A stretch of DNA of 64,000 nucleotides, from the NCBI GenBank assembly GCA_947478725.1, contig CANJWZ010000014.1, forward strand, positions 29,725 through 93,724, read 5' to 3'. A program made the position numbers and the translations under genes. The notes below the pieces were generated by a model. That model saw only the letters and a program-made list of their open reading frames with translations. It made no database searches and was not told the origin of the DNA. Position 1 is the first letter of the stretch; every line of letters begins with the position of its first letter. This DNA is from Comamonadaceae bacterium (GTDB lineage: Bacteria > Pseudomonadota > Gammaproteobacteria > Burkholderiales > Burkholderiaceae_C). This document shows, in pieces, positions 26,097-35,701 of this stretch.

Positions 26097-26163
26097 GCTA
26101 TAAATTCAGGAGCATGTTATTCGCGTATTACTTGGGCTGGAGCCGTATTTGGTGACTTTTTTG
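26097..26163 (+). repeat. Interspersed hairpin repeat between MmgE/PrpD and Bug genes
   Basis: GCTATAAATTCAGGAGC, then GTTATTCGCGTATTACTTGGGCT, then GTGACTTTTTT: the same order of blocks as the copies at 45.5 and 8.5 kb. It occupies most of the 157-bp gap. Confidence 0.62.
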
Positions 26164-26195
26164 AGCTGTTTTCGGACGATGGGATGTTTTTGGGG

Positions 26196-27173
26196 TCATT
26201 CCAGCGCGATATTTCTGTCTTTGGCCAATTGCGTCCATCGGTCGATGTCGGCCTTGATGAAGGCGGCGAACTGCTCGGGCTGCATCACCATCGGTTCAAT
26301 CGCCTCGACCGACAGCTTGTCGCGCAGATCGGGCGCGCGCAGCACCACGGCCAGTGACTCGTTGAGTAAGTTGACGATGGGGGCGGGTAGGCCCGCTGGC
26401 CCCACCACGCCGTACCACTGCTGCGCATCAAAACCTTTGAAGCCGGATTCATCCAGCGTCGGCAGGTCTTTGAACTGGGGGTGGCGCTTCAAACCCGTGA
26501 CCGCCAGCGGCCGCACCCGGCCTGAGCGAATGTGCGGCACGGCAGCGGCCAAGCCGGGGAACATGGCCTGGGTTTGGCCGCCCATCAGGTCGGTGAACGC
26601 TGGGGCAATGCCCCGGTACGGGATGTGCACCATGAAGGAGTTGACCTGCTGCTTGAACAGCTCCATCGTCAGGTGCGTCAGGGAGCCCTGACCCGCCGAG
26701 CCATAGCTGACCTTGCCCGGGTTTTTGCGCAGGTACTCGACAAACTCTTTGACCGTTTTGACCGGCAGCGCACTGTTGACGACCAGCACATTCGGCGTCG
26801 CGCCAATCATGCCTATCGGCGTGAAGTCTTTGATCGCGTCATACGGCAGCTTGCGCGTGGCGGGGCTGGTGCCGTGGGTGGCGACATAGCCCTGCATCAG
26901 CGTGTAGCCGTCCGGCGCGGCGCGGGCTGTGGCCTGGGCGGCGATTACACCGCCGCCGCCGCTCTGGTTGTCAACAATAAAGCTTTGCTTGAGCTGGTTG
27001 CCCCAGCGCTCGGTAACGGTGCGGCCCACCGTGTCGCTGCCGCCCCCAGCAGCCACAGGCACGATGTAGCGGATCGGTTTGGAGGGGTAGGTGGCGCCGG
27101 CAGATTGGGCCAGCACCAGGCTGGGTGCGCAGACAAGGGCGGGGGCTGATCGCAGCAGGGTGCGTCTTTTCAT
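26196..27173 (-). CDS. Bug-family (TctC-like) periplasmic solute-binding protein
   Basis: A 325-residue extracytoplasmic receptor; signal peptide 1-25 (RRTLLRSAPALVCAPSLVLA) followed by YPSKPIRYIVPVAAGGGSDT, the Bug ligand loop. A longer in-frame start at 27254 is rejected because it would bury the signal peptide. No membrane transporter subunits are adjacent. Position between the MmgE/PrpD and enoyl-CoA hydratase genes suggests it serves the acid degraded by this cluster. Confidence 0.9.
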   Translation of the reverse strand: MKRRTLLRSAPALVCAPSLVLAQSAGATYPSKPIRYIVPVAAGGGSDTVGRTVTERWGNQLKQSFIVDNQSGGGGVIAAQATARAAPDGYTLMQGYVATHGTSPATRKLPYDAIKDFTPIGMIGATPNVLVVNSALPVKTVKEFVEYLRKNPGKVSYGSAGQGSLTHLTMELFKQQVNSFMVHIPYRGIAPAFTDLMGGQTQAMFPGLAAAVPHIRSGRVRPLAVTGLKRHPQFKDLPTLDESGFKGFDAQQWYGVVGPAGLPAPIVNLLNESLAVVLRAPDLRDKLSVEAIEPMVMQPEQFAAFIKADIDRWTQLAKDRNIALE

Positions 27174-27263
27174 GGCGATGTCTCGGGTTGGGTTGTATGC
27201 GGCTTGGCTATGATTTTCGGGGGCCTGCTTTGTTGGCAGCCCTTTGGCGAACAACCGTTTTGC

Positions 27264-28043
27264 TCAGCGGTAGTTGGGGGGGCGCTTTTCCAGGAAGGCC
27301 TGAATGCCCTCACCGCCATTGGCGTGGTGCAGGTTCTGCACAAAATGGTCGCGCTCATCGTTCAGGTGCTGGCTGAGCGAGCTGCTGGCAGCACCGTTGA
27401 CCAGTTCTTTGATGCTGCCCAGTGCATTGGCAGGGCGCGCATTGAGCCGCGCTGCCAGCAAGAGCGCTTCACGCAGGGCGCTGCCGCTGCTGCACACCTG
27501 ATTGACCAGCCCGAAGTCATGCAGGCGCTGCGCGCTGATGCGGTCGCCGCACATCATCAATTGGTTGGCCAGTTGGCGCGGCAATGCCCTGGCCAGGGCC
27601 CAGCTGCCGCCGCCATCGGGCGACAAACCGACCGTGCTGTACGACATGACGAACACCGCGTTGTCGGCCGCCACACAAAAGTCGCAAGCCAGCGCCAGTG
27701 AAAAGCCCGCCCCTGCGGCTGCGCCTTCTACGGCGGCGATCACGGGCTTGGGGTAGGTGTGGATGGAGTCGATCCAGCTGTGCAGCCCGTCGATGCTTTG
27801 CGCCTGCACGCTCTTGGCTTGCGCGCGATTGGCCAGCAAACGCTGCAAATTGCCGCCAGCGCAAAAAGCGCTGCCTTCGCCGGTGATGATGACGCTGCGT
27901 ATCTCAGGGTTGGTCTCGGCGGCATTGAGCGCCTCAATGCCAGCTGCGTAAATTTCCGGGCTGAGTGCGTTTTTAAACGCGGGGTTGCTGATGGTCAGGA
28001 TCAGCGTCTGGCCTTCGCTCGTGCTGTTGAGTGCGCTTGGCAT
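27264..28043 (-). CDS. Enoyl-CoA hydratase/isomerase
   Basis: A 259-residue crotonase-fold enzyme. The oxyanion-hole segments are GEGSAFCAGGNLQRL and AVEGAAAGAGFSLALACD, followed by VGLSPDGGGSWALARALP with the catalytic loop. It lies 1 bp after the 3-hydroxyacyl-CoA dehydrogenase gene, making a two-gene beta-oxidation unit. The closest functional type (PaaG-, PaaF- or FadB-like) cannot be decided by eye. Confidence 0.87.
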   Translation of the reverse strand: MPSALNSTSEGQTLILTISNPAFKNALSPEIYAAGIEALNAAETNPEIRSVIITGEGSAFCAGGNLQRLLANRAQAKSVQAQSIDGLHSWIDSIHTYPKPVIAAVEGAAAGAGFSLALACDFCVAADNAVFVMSYSTVGLSPDGGGSWALARALPRQLANQLMMCGDRISAQRLHDFGLVNQVCSSGSALREALLLAARLNARPANALGSIKELVNGAASSSLSQHLNDERDHFVQNLHHANGGEGIQAFLEKRPPNYR

Positions 28044-28044
28044 G

Positions 28045-29565
28045 CTAACTTTCTTCGTGCATCAAACTCAAACCGATGGCACCCCGGCGGCGCAGCCACG
28101 GGGAAGGGCGGTAGCGCTGGTCACCATAGACGGTTTGCATGTTGAAGAGCACTTCCAGGATGTTTGTCGGGCCATAACGGTCACCCATCGCCAAGGGGCC
28201 CAGCGGGTAGCTCAGGCCAAGCGTGACGGCAGTCTCTAAATCTTTGGGGCTGCAAATGCCTTGCTGGCAAATGTCGCTGGCAATGTTGACGATGGTGGCC
28301 ACCACGCGCTGGGTGACAAAGCCGCCGCTGTCGCGTATGACGCTGACGGCCTTGCCGTCGCGTGCAAACAGGGCGTGCGCCGCATCCCGCATGTCGGTGC
28401 GGGTGGCAGGATTGGTGGCCAGCACGCGGCGTTTGGTCGCGCCATCGTCGATCAGCATGTCGATGCCAATGGTGCGGGCAGGGTCCAACCGTTCCACCAC
28501 GGCAACGGTGGTGATGTCAAAGCCGAGCGGCGCGACCAGAGTCAGCGCTTTGGGGGAGGCGGAGGCGCCCGTTTCAATCTTGGCGCCAAGGTCTTTGAGC
28601 AGCTGCAACAGCTCTGACCGGCGAGAGGCTCTGGGAGAAACCCAGATCGGCGGCATCTCAGCGACGTCGGGCACAGGCGCCTCAGGGGCGATCTGCATGA
28701 CACCGGCGTCATATTTGTAAAACCCTTCTCCGGTTTTGCGACCCAGCATGCCCCCTGCCAGGCGCTGCGCGGTGATGACGCTGGGGCGGTAGCGTGCTTC
28801 TTCGTAGTACTGGTGGTAGACCGACTCCATCACCGGGTGCGAGACATCCAGCGCGGTCAGGTCCATCAGTTCAAAGGGGCCGAGCTTGAAGCCGACCTGG
28901 TCGCGCAAAATGCGGTCAATCGTGGCAAAGTCTGCAATGCCTTCGCCGACGATTCGCAGCGCTTCAGTGCCGTAGCCTCGGCCTGCGTGGTTGACGATAA
29001 AGCCGGGTGTGTCTTGTGCCAGCACGGCGGTGTGGCCCATCTCTTTGGCGTAGCCAGAAAGCTGCGCACAGACGGCGGTATCGGTTTTCAGCCCGGCAAT
29101 CACCTCGACGACCTTCATCAAAGGCACTGGGTTAAAGAAGTGGTAGCCCGCAAAACGCTGTGGGTTCTTGAGTTTTGCGGCAATGGCGGTCACAGACAGC
29201 GACGACGTGTTGGTGACCAGCACGCATTGCGGCAAAACAAGGCTTTCGAGCTCGGCAAACAGGGTTTGCTTGACATCCAATCGCTCGACGACCGCCTCAA
29301 TAATCAGGTCGCAATCAGCCAGTTCAGCCAAGGTGGCGGCTGGCAAGACGCGGGTTTTGTGGGCTTCAGCAGTGGGGCTGTCGAGCCTGTTTTTGGCGAC
29401 CATCTTGTCCCACTGCGCCGCCAGCTCGGTTTTGGCTTTCTGGCTGGCATCTGGCTGCAGATCGAACAGCTTGACGACGCTACCGGCCTGCGCTGCAATT
29501 TGAGCAATGCCTCGGCCCATGGCGCCTGTGCCGACGATGCCAACAGTTTTGTAGAGAGGGTTCAT
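28045..29565 (-). CDS. 3-hydroxyacyl-CoA dehydrogenase (PaaH/PaaC-like)
   Basis: A 506-residue NAD-dependent dehydrogenase: the Rossmann loop VGIVGTGAMGRGIAQIAA opens the protein, NTSSLSVTAIAAKLKNPQRF and GYHFFNPVPLMKVVEV follow, and two 3HCDH C-terminal domains fill the rest. The double C-terminal domain and length of about 500 match the PaaH/PaaC branch (3-hydroxyadipyl-CoA in phenylacetate catabolism) more than the 280-residue short-chain enzyme. No other paa genes are present, so the substrate is open. Confidence 0.88.
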   Translation of the reverse strand: MNPLYKTVGIVGTGAMGRGIAQIAAQAGSVVKLFDLQPDASQKAKTELAAQWDKMVAKNRLDSPTAEAHKTRVLPAATLAELADCDLIIEAVVERLDVKQTLFAELESLVLPQCVLVTNTSSLSVTAIAAKLKNPQRFAGYHFFNPVPLMKVVEVIAGLKTDTAVCAQLSGYAKEMGHTAVLAQDTPGFIVNHAGRGYGTEALRIVGEGIADFATIDRILRDQVGFKLGPFELMDLTALDVSHPVMESVYHQYYEEARYRPSVITAQRLAGGMLGRKTGEGFYKYDAGVMQIAPEAPVPDVAEMPPIWVSPRASRRSELLQLLKDLGAKIETGASASPKALTLVAPLGFDITTVAVVERLDPARTIGIDMLIDDGATKRRVLATNPATRTDMRDAAHALFARDGKAVSVIRDSGGFVTQRVVATIVNIASDICQQGICSPKDLETAVTLGLSYPLGPLAMGDRYGPTNILEVLFNMQTVYGDQRYRPSPWLRRRGAIGLSLMHEES

Positions 29566-29726
29566 GAGACAGGATTATTACGCAGGCCATGCCCGCGTCT
29601 TTGACCAACAGCTTTGACGCTGTTGATGCAGCACCAGATGCAAGCGAGAAGGTCTCGCGACCAGTTCGTGCGACAAATGCAACACGCCAACCACCAAAAG
29701 CCTGGCAACGAGGCTGGGTATGTTGC

Positions 29727-30734
29727 TTAACGCCTGACTTGCAACGCACCCGGATTGACGATGTTGGTCGGTGTCCCTTTGATGAAGTTGATCACATTGT
29801 CAAAAGCAGCACTGAAATACATTTCGTAGCTGTCTTGCTCAACATAGCCAATGTGCGGGGTGCAAATGCAGTTTTCCAGCCTGAGCAGGGCGTGCCCCTG
29901 CAAAATTGGCTCGGATTCAAAAACATCGACCGCCGCAAGGCCGGGTCGTCCACGATTGAGCCCCGCAATCAGTGCTTCGGGCTCTATGAGTTCGGCACGC
30001 GATGTGTTCACGAGCAAGGCGGTCGGTTTCATGCGGGACAGATCGTCGAGCGTGACAATTCCGCGCGTGTCTTCATTCAATCGGAGATGCAGGCTCAAAA
30101 CGTCGCTTTGCGCAAAAAATTCGGCCTGTGAGCTGGCCACTTCAAAACCATCTGCGAACGCTTTTTCTCTGGAGGCATCGCGCCCCCAAATCAGCACACG
30201 CATGCCAAAAGCACGTCCATAGCCGGCCAGGATTTGGCCAATCTTCCCGTAACTCCAGATACCCAGGGTTTTGCCTTTGAGGACAGTTCCAATGCCAAAA
30301 TTAACAGGCATGGAGGCTGATTTCAGCCCGGCCTGTTGCCAGGCGCCGTGCTTGAGGTGGGCCACATATTGGGGAATCCGGCGCGTTGCCGCCATGATGA
30401 GAGCCCAGGTCAATTCGGCCGGCGCAACCGGAGAACCAATACCTTCAGCCACGACCACACCGCGCTCGGTGCAGGCGGCAATGTCAATGTGGCTGCCGAC
30501 GCGCCCGGTTTGGGCAATCATTTTGAGTTTGGGCAGCTTCTCAATCAGCTGGCGACTGAGCTGTGTTCTTTCACGGATCAGCACGATCACATCGGCGTCT
30601 TTTAACCTGACCGAGAGTTGCCCGATGCCCTTCACGGTGTTGGTGTAGACCTTGGCTGTGTAGGCGTCAAGTTTGGAGGCGCATGCGAGCTTTCGCACTG
30701 CATCTTGGTAGTCGTCGAGGATAACAATATTCAT
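29727..30734 (-). CDS. D-2-hydroxyacid dehydrogenase family protein
   Basis: A 335-residue NAD-dependent enzyme related to phosphoglycerate and D-lactate dehydrogenases. The cofactor loop is GIWSYGKIGQILAGYGRAFG; the catalytic Arg, Glu and His are expected in LLVNTSRAELIEPEAL and CTPHIGY. The start at 30734 is chosen because NIVILDDYQDAV is the normal N-terminus. It is the most upstream gene of the leftward catabolic block but is separated by 161 bp from the next gene and may be independent. Confidence 0.86.
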   Translation of the reverse strand: MNIVILDDYQDAVRKLACASKLDAYTAKVYTNTVKGIGQLSVRLKDADVIVLIRERTQLSRQLIEKLPKLKMIAQTGRVGSHIDIAACTERGVVVAEGIGSPVAPAELTWALIMAATRRIPQYVAHLKHGAWQQAGLKSASMPVNFGIGTVLKGKTLGIWSYGKIGQILAGYGRAFGMRVLIWGRDASREKAFADGFEVASSQAEFFAQSDVLSLHLRLNEDTRGIVTLDDLSRMKPTALLVNTSRAELIEPEALIAGLNRGRPGLAAVDVFESEPILQGHALLRLENCICTPHIGYVEQDSYEMYFSAAFDNVINFIKGTPTNIVNPGALQVRR

Positions 30735-30841
30735 GCCAATATTGTGCCTGCAAGTTTTCCGGCGTTGACTGCCTGTTTTGGCTGTTTTGTGATCATTTTT
30801 GCCAAGGATCGCCTGCCCGTGGGCATGTGACCATGGATTCT

Positions 30842-31180
30842 TTAAGACGGGGCAGTCTCTTTTTGTGCGATTCGATCCAGTTCGGCACACACATCGGACA
30901 TGCGCCCGGAAATCGCCATGCGACCAGATTGCGAACGCGCCATGCCGGGTTCAAATTCGCGCATGACTTTTAAACGGCTGACTGGCCGTTCGCCAGTGGC
31001 TGTGTGAGCCACGGTGCGGGTGGATTGAATGATGTTTTGCGTGCTTGCCAGACGCTGCGAAGGCATGTGAAAGAGCGGACGATGACTGGCGTGAGCAGCT
31101 TGAACAGGCATAAAAAATGCCGCCAAAGCCTGAACCGGGGCAAGGACCATTGACAAGCCGGACGAACCCGAGCGGAGCAC
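30842..31180 (-). CDS. Conserved hypothetical protein next to lexA
   Basis: A 112-residue protein with a hydrophobic N-terminal third (SMVLAPVQALAAFFMPVQAA) and a conserved-looking C-terminal part, SGRMAISGRMSDVCAELDRI. I recall similar short proteins next to lexA in Comamonadaceae but know no function. It lies 70 bp downstream of lexA in the same direction, so it may be read from the SOS promoter. Confidence 0.6.
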   Translation of the reverse strand: MLRSGSSGLSMVLAPVQALAAFFMPVQAAHASHRPLFHMPSQRLASTQNIIQSTRTVAHTATGERPVSRLKVMREFEPGMARSQSGRMAISGRMSDVCAELDRIAQKETAPS

Positions 31181-31250
31181 TTATAGCGAAGGTGAAAAGC
31201 TGGCGATTCCCATGATTAACTCCCGAATTGGCTTTGGATATAGACGATTT

Positions 31251-31967
31251 TCAGCTGCTGAAGGTGCTGCGAATCAAACCGACAGCAAGGCCCTCAAGCA
31301 CAAAATGCTCGCCGGGCTCGACGATGATGGTTTTGAAGTCAGGGTTTTCTGGCAACAGTTCGATGAGGTCTTGGGTGCGGCGAAAGCGTTTGACCGTGAC
31401 TTCATCGCCCAGGCGGGCCACCACAATTTGTCCATTTTTTGCCTCGCTTGCCTGCTTCACGGCCAGCAAGTCGCCGTCCATGATGCCAACATCGCGCATG
31501 CTCATACCACGTACTTTGAGCAGATAGTCGGGCTTTTTTTCAAACATGTCAGCACCGAAGGTATAGCTTTGCTCAATGTGTTCCTGCGCAAGAATCGGGC
31601 TGCCAGCAGCAACTCGTCCCACCAGAGGCAGGACGAGTTGGGCCAGGCTTTGCAACGGCAGGGAAAACTGATGCAGACGCGATTCATTCACGCTGCGCAT
31701 GTCGCCTGAGCGCAGGCGGATACCACGCGAGGTGCCGCTCACGAGCTCAATCACGCCCTTGCGGGCCAGGGCTTGCAGGTGTTCTTCGGCGGCATTGGCC
31801 GACTTGAAACCCAGTTCGGTCGCGATTTCAGCACGGGTAGGAGGTGAGCCTGTGGTAGCGATAGCCCGCTGTATCAGTTCAAAGATCTGTTGCTGGCGTG
31901 CCGTCAACCTGGGGCCATCAGGCGATACATTTGACGATAGTTTGGAAAAGTGATTCAAGGTGCTCAT
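31251..31967 (-). CDS. lexA: LexA SOS repressor
   Basis: A 238-residue repressor. The winged-helix DNA-binding domain starts at [12 protein letters not shown] (21-32) and includes [22 protein letters not shown]. The self-cleavage bond is Ala121-Gly122, and the catalytic pair is Ser156 and Lys193, with spacings identical to the E. coli protein. An N-terminal extension of about 18 residues precedes the usual start; a TTG at 31988 would lengthen it further. Two LexA boxes lie directly upstream, so it is autoregulated. Confidence 0.95.
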   Translation of the reverse strand: MSTLNHFSKLSSNVSPDGPRLTARQQQIFELIQRAIATTGSPPTRAEIATELGFKSANAAEEHLQALARKGVIELVSGTSRGIRLRSGDMRSVNESRLHQFSLPLQSLAQLVLPLVGRVAAGSPILAQEHIEQSYTFGADMFEKKPDYLLKVRGMSMRDVGIMDGDLLAVKQASEAKNGQIVVARLGDEVTVKRFRRTQDLIELLPENPDFKTIIVEPGEHFVLEGLAVGLIRSTFSS

Positions 31968-32003
31968 GTTTGCAAATCTTTCAGTCAAGGTTTTCTTGGT
32001 GAA

Positions 32004-32038
32004 CTGTTTTAATAACCAGTAACTGTATTTTTAACCAG
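32004..32038. promoter_or_regulatory. Tandem LexA boxes
   Basis: Two sites of the form CTGT-N8-CCAG (32004-32019 and 32023-32038), 19 bp apart centre to centre, lie between divergent lexA and the asparaginase gene. They match the CTGT-N8-ACAG consensus except for one base in the same half of both. They could regulate lexA and possibly the divergent gene. Confidence 0.8.
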
Positions 32039-32077
32039 TTTTGCAGCAATTGCAAGTATTTTTTGAGTGATCAGGAC

Positions 32078-33043
32078 ATGCAACATCAAAAAGTGTTGAT
32101 TTTGGGCACTGGCGGCACCATCGCCGGTACCTCTTCAGGTGTTGGATCTGCGACTGACAACATCAATTACACAGCCGGTCAGGTGGGTGTGAGTCAGCTG
32201 GTTGAGGCCATTCCCGCCTTGAGCCGTGGGAATTTGGTGATGGAACAGGTGGCACAAACGGACAGCAAGGACATGAGCTTTGCGCTCTGGGTCGCGCTGG
32301 CTGAGCGCGTTCAACATCATCTGGCGCTGGACGATGTAGAGGCCGTGGTGATTACTCACGGAACCGACACGCTGGAAGAAACCGCCTATTTCTTGCAGGC
32401 GCTTCTAAGCCCTTCAAAGCCCGTCGTTTTGACATGCGCCATGCGTCCAGCCGACGCGCTGGCACCCGACGGACCGCAAAATATTCTGGATGCCATCACG
32501 GTAGCCCGCAGCCCGAATGCTCAGGGCGTGGTGGTCGTCTGCGCCGGCGTTGTTCATGCCGCTGTGGATGTCCAAAAGTCACATACCTATCGGCTTGATG
32601 CGTTTTCATCTGGCGATGGCGGTCCGATCGGCTATGTTGAGGAGAACAGCCTCAGATTGTTAAAAAATTGGCCTGCAAGCCATGAATTAATTGTGCAGTC
32701 TGCTCCCGAAAGGATAGGATTGTTGAAGTCATCTCTGGCTTGGCCGAGGGTTGAAGTGGTCATGAATTACACGGGTGCTGGCGGCGAACTGGTTGACCTG
32801 ATGGCAAGCTCCGGTGTGCGCGGTCTGGTGGTCGCGGGCACAGGCAATGGCACGGTTCATCAGGCGCTTGAAGCGGCTTTGCTCAGAGCACAGGCGCTGG
32901 GTCTTCGCATCGTGCGCACCACGCGATGTGCACAGGGGCGTGTATTTGCCAGGTCAGACGATGTTTTTCCTGTAAGTGAGGGTTTGAGTCCGGTCAAAGC
33001 GCGAATCGCCTTGATGCTAGAGCTGATGAACATCCAACCATGA
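32078..33043 (+). CDS. L-asparaginase family protein
   Basis: A 321-residue asparaginase/glutaminase. The two threonine motifs are present: LGTGGTIAGTSSG at the N-terminus and VVITHGTDTLEETAYFLQ near 90-110. No signal peptide is seen, so it is probably cytoplasmic. An in-frame TTG at 32063 is an alternative start. Its stop overlaps the next ATG by four bases, coupling it to a small membrane protein. Confidence 0.9.
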   Translation: MQHQKVLILGTGGTIAGTSSGVGSATDNINYTAGQVGVSQLVEAIPALSRGNLVMEQVAQTDSKDMSFALWVALAERVQHHLALDDVEAVVITHGTDTLEETAYFLQALLSPSKPVVLTCAMRPADALAPDGPQNILDAITVARSPNAQGVVVVCAGVVHAAVDVQKSHTYRLDAFSSGDGGPIGYVEENSLRLLKNWPASHELIVQSAPERIGLLKSSLAWPRVEVVMNYTGAGGELVDLMASSGVRGLVVAGTGNGTVHQALEAALLRAQALGLRIVRTTRCAQGRVFARSDDVFPVSEGLSPVKARIALMLELMNIQP

Positions 33044-33465
33044 ACTTTTTCGCAGGCCTCTCGTCCAGTGTCTGGGCTTACCCGGCCCTGGAGATTCTGC
33101 ATATTTGCGGCATTGCCATGCTTCTTGGTAATCTCGTGTTGCTTGAAATGCGGGTGTTTGGCCGCGGCGCAGCGATTGATGTCAAAGCGCTGGCAAGTCT
33201 GAGTCTGGGCATTGCCTGCGTCGGCTTTTCACTCGCCGCTGCATCGGGTTTGCTGATGTTTGCGTCGCGGGCGACCGAGCTTTTGACGAATCGGGCTTTT
33301 ACCCTGAAGATGGTGCTTTTGATGCTGGCAGCTTGCAATGCCGCTTGGTTTCACGGGCGTGACTCACTGGGAAGGCTGGACGGCGTGGCCCGCCTGCAGA
33401 TGGTGTTGTCGAGTTTGATCTGGTTGGCAGTGCTGGCTTGTGGTCGCTGGATTGCCTATATTTAA
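33040..33465 (+). CDS. Membrane protein, DUF6644-like
   Basis: A 141-residue protein with four hydrophobic helices and the N-terminal ALEILHICGIAMLLGNLVLL, resembling the DUF6644 family (unknown function). It overlaps the asparaginase gene (ATGA) and is followed 25 bp later by a DUF6152-like secreted protein; the two families are often neighbours. His and Trp near the membrane edges could bind a cofactor, but this is only a guess. Confidence 0.7.
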   Translation: MNFFAGLSSSVWAYPALEILHICGIAMLLGNLVLLEMRVFGRGAAIDVKALASLSLGIACVGFSLAAASGLLMFASRATELLTNRAFTLKMVLLMLAACNAAWFHGRDSLGRLDGVARLQMVLSSLIWLAVLACGRWIAYI

Positions 33466-33489
33466 CGTAGGTTTTTAACGGAGTTTGCA

Positions 33490-33969
33490 ATGAAACGACG
33501 TGACGTATTGAAAAGCTCAGTGCTGTTGCCTGCACTGGGCATTGGCCAGCCAGGGCTCGCCCACCATGGCTGGAGCAGTTTTGACCAGGACCGGCCGATT
33601 TACCTGGAAGGCAAAGTCGTCAAATCGGTCTGGCAAAACCCGCATGTTGAACTTGACATCGATGTGCCTTCGGGTCTCAAGCTGCCTGCTGACCTGGTAC
33701 GCCGCACACTGCCTGCGCAAACCGCGCCGGTGGACGGCAGAGCGCTGCTCAGCAGAGCCGTTGTGCCCAAACGTCAGGACAAGCGCTGGGAGATCGAGTT
33801 GGCACCGCTGAGCCGTATGCTGGCCTGGAATGTGGCAGAGATCAAGCCGGGCGACATGGTGGCCATGCTTGGCTTTACTTTCACGGGTGAAAAGGGCGCC
33901 GCCGTCATGCGGGTTGAATACCTGTTCTCCGCGGGCAAGGTTTACGCCCTGCGTTCAAGCCCGGCCTGA
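33490..33969 (+). CDS. Secreted DUF6152-like protein
   Basis: A 159-residue protein with a Tat-like leader (KRRDVLKSSVLLPALGIG) and the mature start HHGWSSFDQDRPIYLEGKVV, then VWQNPHVELDID, the pattern of DUF6152 proteins. Function unknown; periplasmic location inferred. It is downstream of the DUF6644-like gene with a good GGAG site, so they probably form one unit. Confidence 0.72.
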   Translation: MKRRDVLKSSVLLPALGIGQPGLAHHGWSSFDQDRPIYLEGKVVKSVWQNPHVELDIDVPSGLKLPADLVRRTLPAQTAPVDGRALLSRAVVPKRQDKRWEIELAPLSRMLAWNVAEIKPGDMVAMLGFTFTGEKGAAVMRVEYLFSAGKVYALRSSPA

Positions 33970-33972
33970 AGC

Positions 33973-34737
<765 letters not shown>

Positions 34738-35493
34738 TTATTGAAGTTGTTGGTATAGCTGGCGTGCTGCCAGCAGATCTTCTGGTGTGTCCACGCCAAG
34801 GCCGGGATGGCTCATGGTGGTATGCACTGCAATTTTGTAGCCATGCCACAAAGCACGCAACTGCTCCAGGCATTCAAGCTGTTCAACCGGCGCTGGGGGC
34901 AATCGGGGGAAGGCCTTCAAAAAGCCGGCACGGTAACCGTAAATGCCCACGTGACGCAAAGGCCGGGGTAGTCCTGGCCAATCCTGGTCTGCAGCGTCGC
35001 GCGCGCAGGGAATGGGTGCGCGGCTGAAGTACAAGGCGGTTTGCCGCGCATCCAGCACAACCTTCACAATATTTGGATTCGTGTGGTCTGCTCTACTTTC
35101 AATAGCGTGGGCAGCTGTGCTCATGGCGCAGTCTGGCCGGTCGGCCAGAAGCTGCGCAACCGCGTCGATCAGGGCCACATCAATCAGCGGCTCGTCCCCC
35201 TGCACATTCACCACCACAGCATCGTCCGGCAAGCCCAGCAAATCGCAAGCCTCAGCCAGGCGGTCACTGCCGCTGGCGTGTGTCGCTGCCGTCATCACTG
35301 ACTGAATATTGAAATGCGCGCATTGATCCATCACCTCCTGGCTGTCGGTGGCGACGATCACTTTTTCAGCCCGGCTGAGCAGCGCACGCTGGGCCACGCG
35401 CACCACCATGGGAGCGCCCCCCAGGTCGGCCAGGGGTTTGTTCGGTAGCCGGGTAGAAGCCAGGCGTGCAGGGATGAGGACGGTAAAGCGCAT
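34738..35493 (-). CDS. kdsB: CMP-KDO synthetase
   Basis: A 251-residue cytidylyltransferase activating KDO for lipopolysaccharide inner core. Visible are [24 protein letters not shown] at the N-terminus, [11 protein letters not shown] and [12 protein letters not shown]. Start at 35493 with [11 protein letters not shown]. It lies in the Trm112-kdsB-adk part of a lipid A/cell-envelope cluster. Confidence 0.95.
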   Translation of the reverse strand: MRFTVLIPARLASTRLPNKPLADLGGAPMVVRVAQRALLSRAEKVIVATDSQEVMDQCAHFNIQSVMTAATHASGSDRLAEACDLLGLPDDAVVVNVQGDEPLIDVALIDAVAQLLADRPDCAMSTAAHAIESRADHTNPNIVKVVLDARQTALYFSRAPIPCARDAADQDWPGLPRPLRHVGIYGYRAGFLKAFPRLPPAPVEQLECLEQLRALWHGYKIAVHTTMSHPGLGVDTPEDLLAARQLYQQLQ

Positions 35494-35506
35494 GCTGGCG
35501 GTGGCC

Positions 35507-35701
35507 TCAAATACCAAGCTCTGCATCGGTCAGGGTGCGCGCTTCGGTCTCCAGCATCACCGGCATACCGTCGCGTACCGGGTAGGCCAGGCGCGCGCTG
35601 CGCGAGATCAATTCCTGCCTGGCACGGTCAAATTCAAGGGGGCCTTTGGTGACCGGGCAGACCAGCAATTCAAGCAGTTTGATGTCCATTGTTGTGTTCA
35701 T
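35507..35701 (-). CDS. Trm112-family protein (YcaR-like)
   Basis: A 64-residue protein with [19 protein letters not shown] and [13 protein letters not shown], the pattern of bacterial Trm112/YcaR proteins that typically sit between lpxK and kdsB. Only one of the usual cysteines is retained, common in this family. The start overlaps the lpxK stop (ATGA); a second ATG at 35689 would give 60 residues. Confidence 0.88.
   Translation of the reverse strand: MNTTMDIKLLELLVCPVTKGPLEFDRARQELISRSARLAYPVRDGMPVMLETEARTLTDAELGI

Noticed and set aside
35090..35110. Sequence in kdsB similar to hairpin 1 of the repeat (minus strand GCTATTGAAAGTAGAGC)
   Set aside because: KdsB has its usual length and conserved residues here, so no insertion is evident; probably chance similarity.
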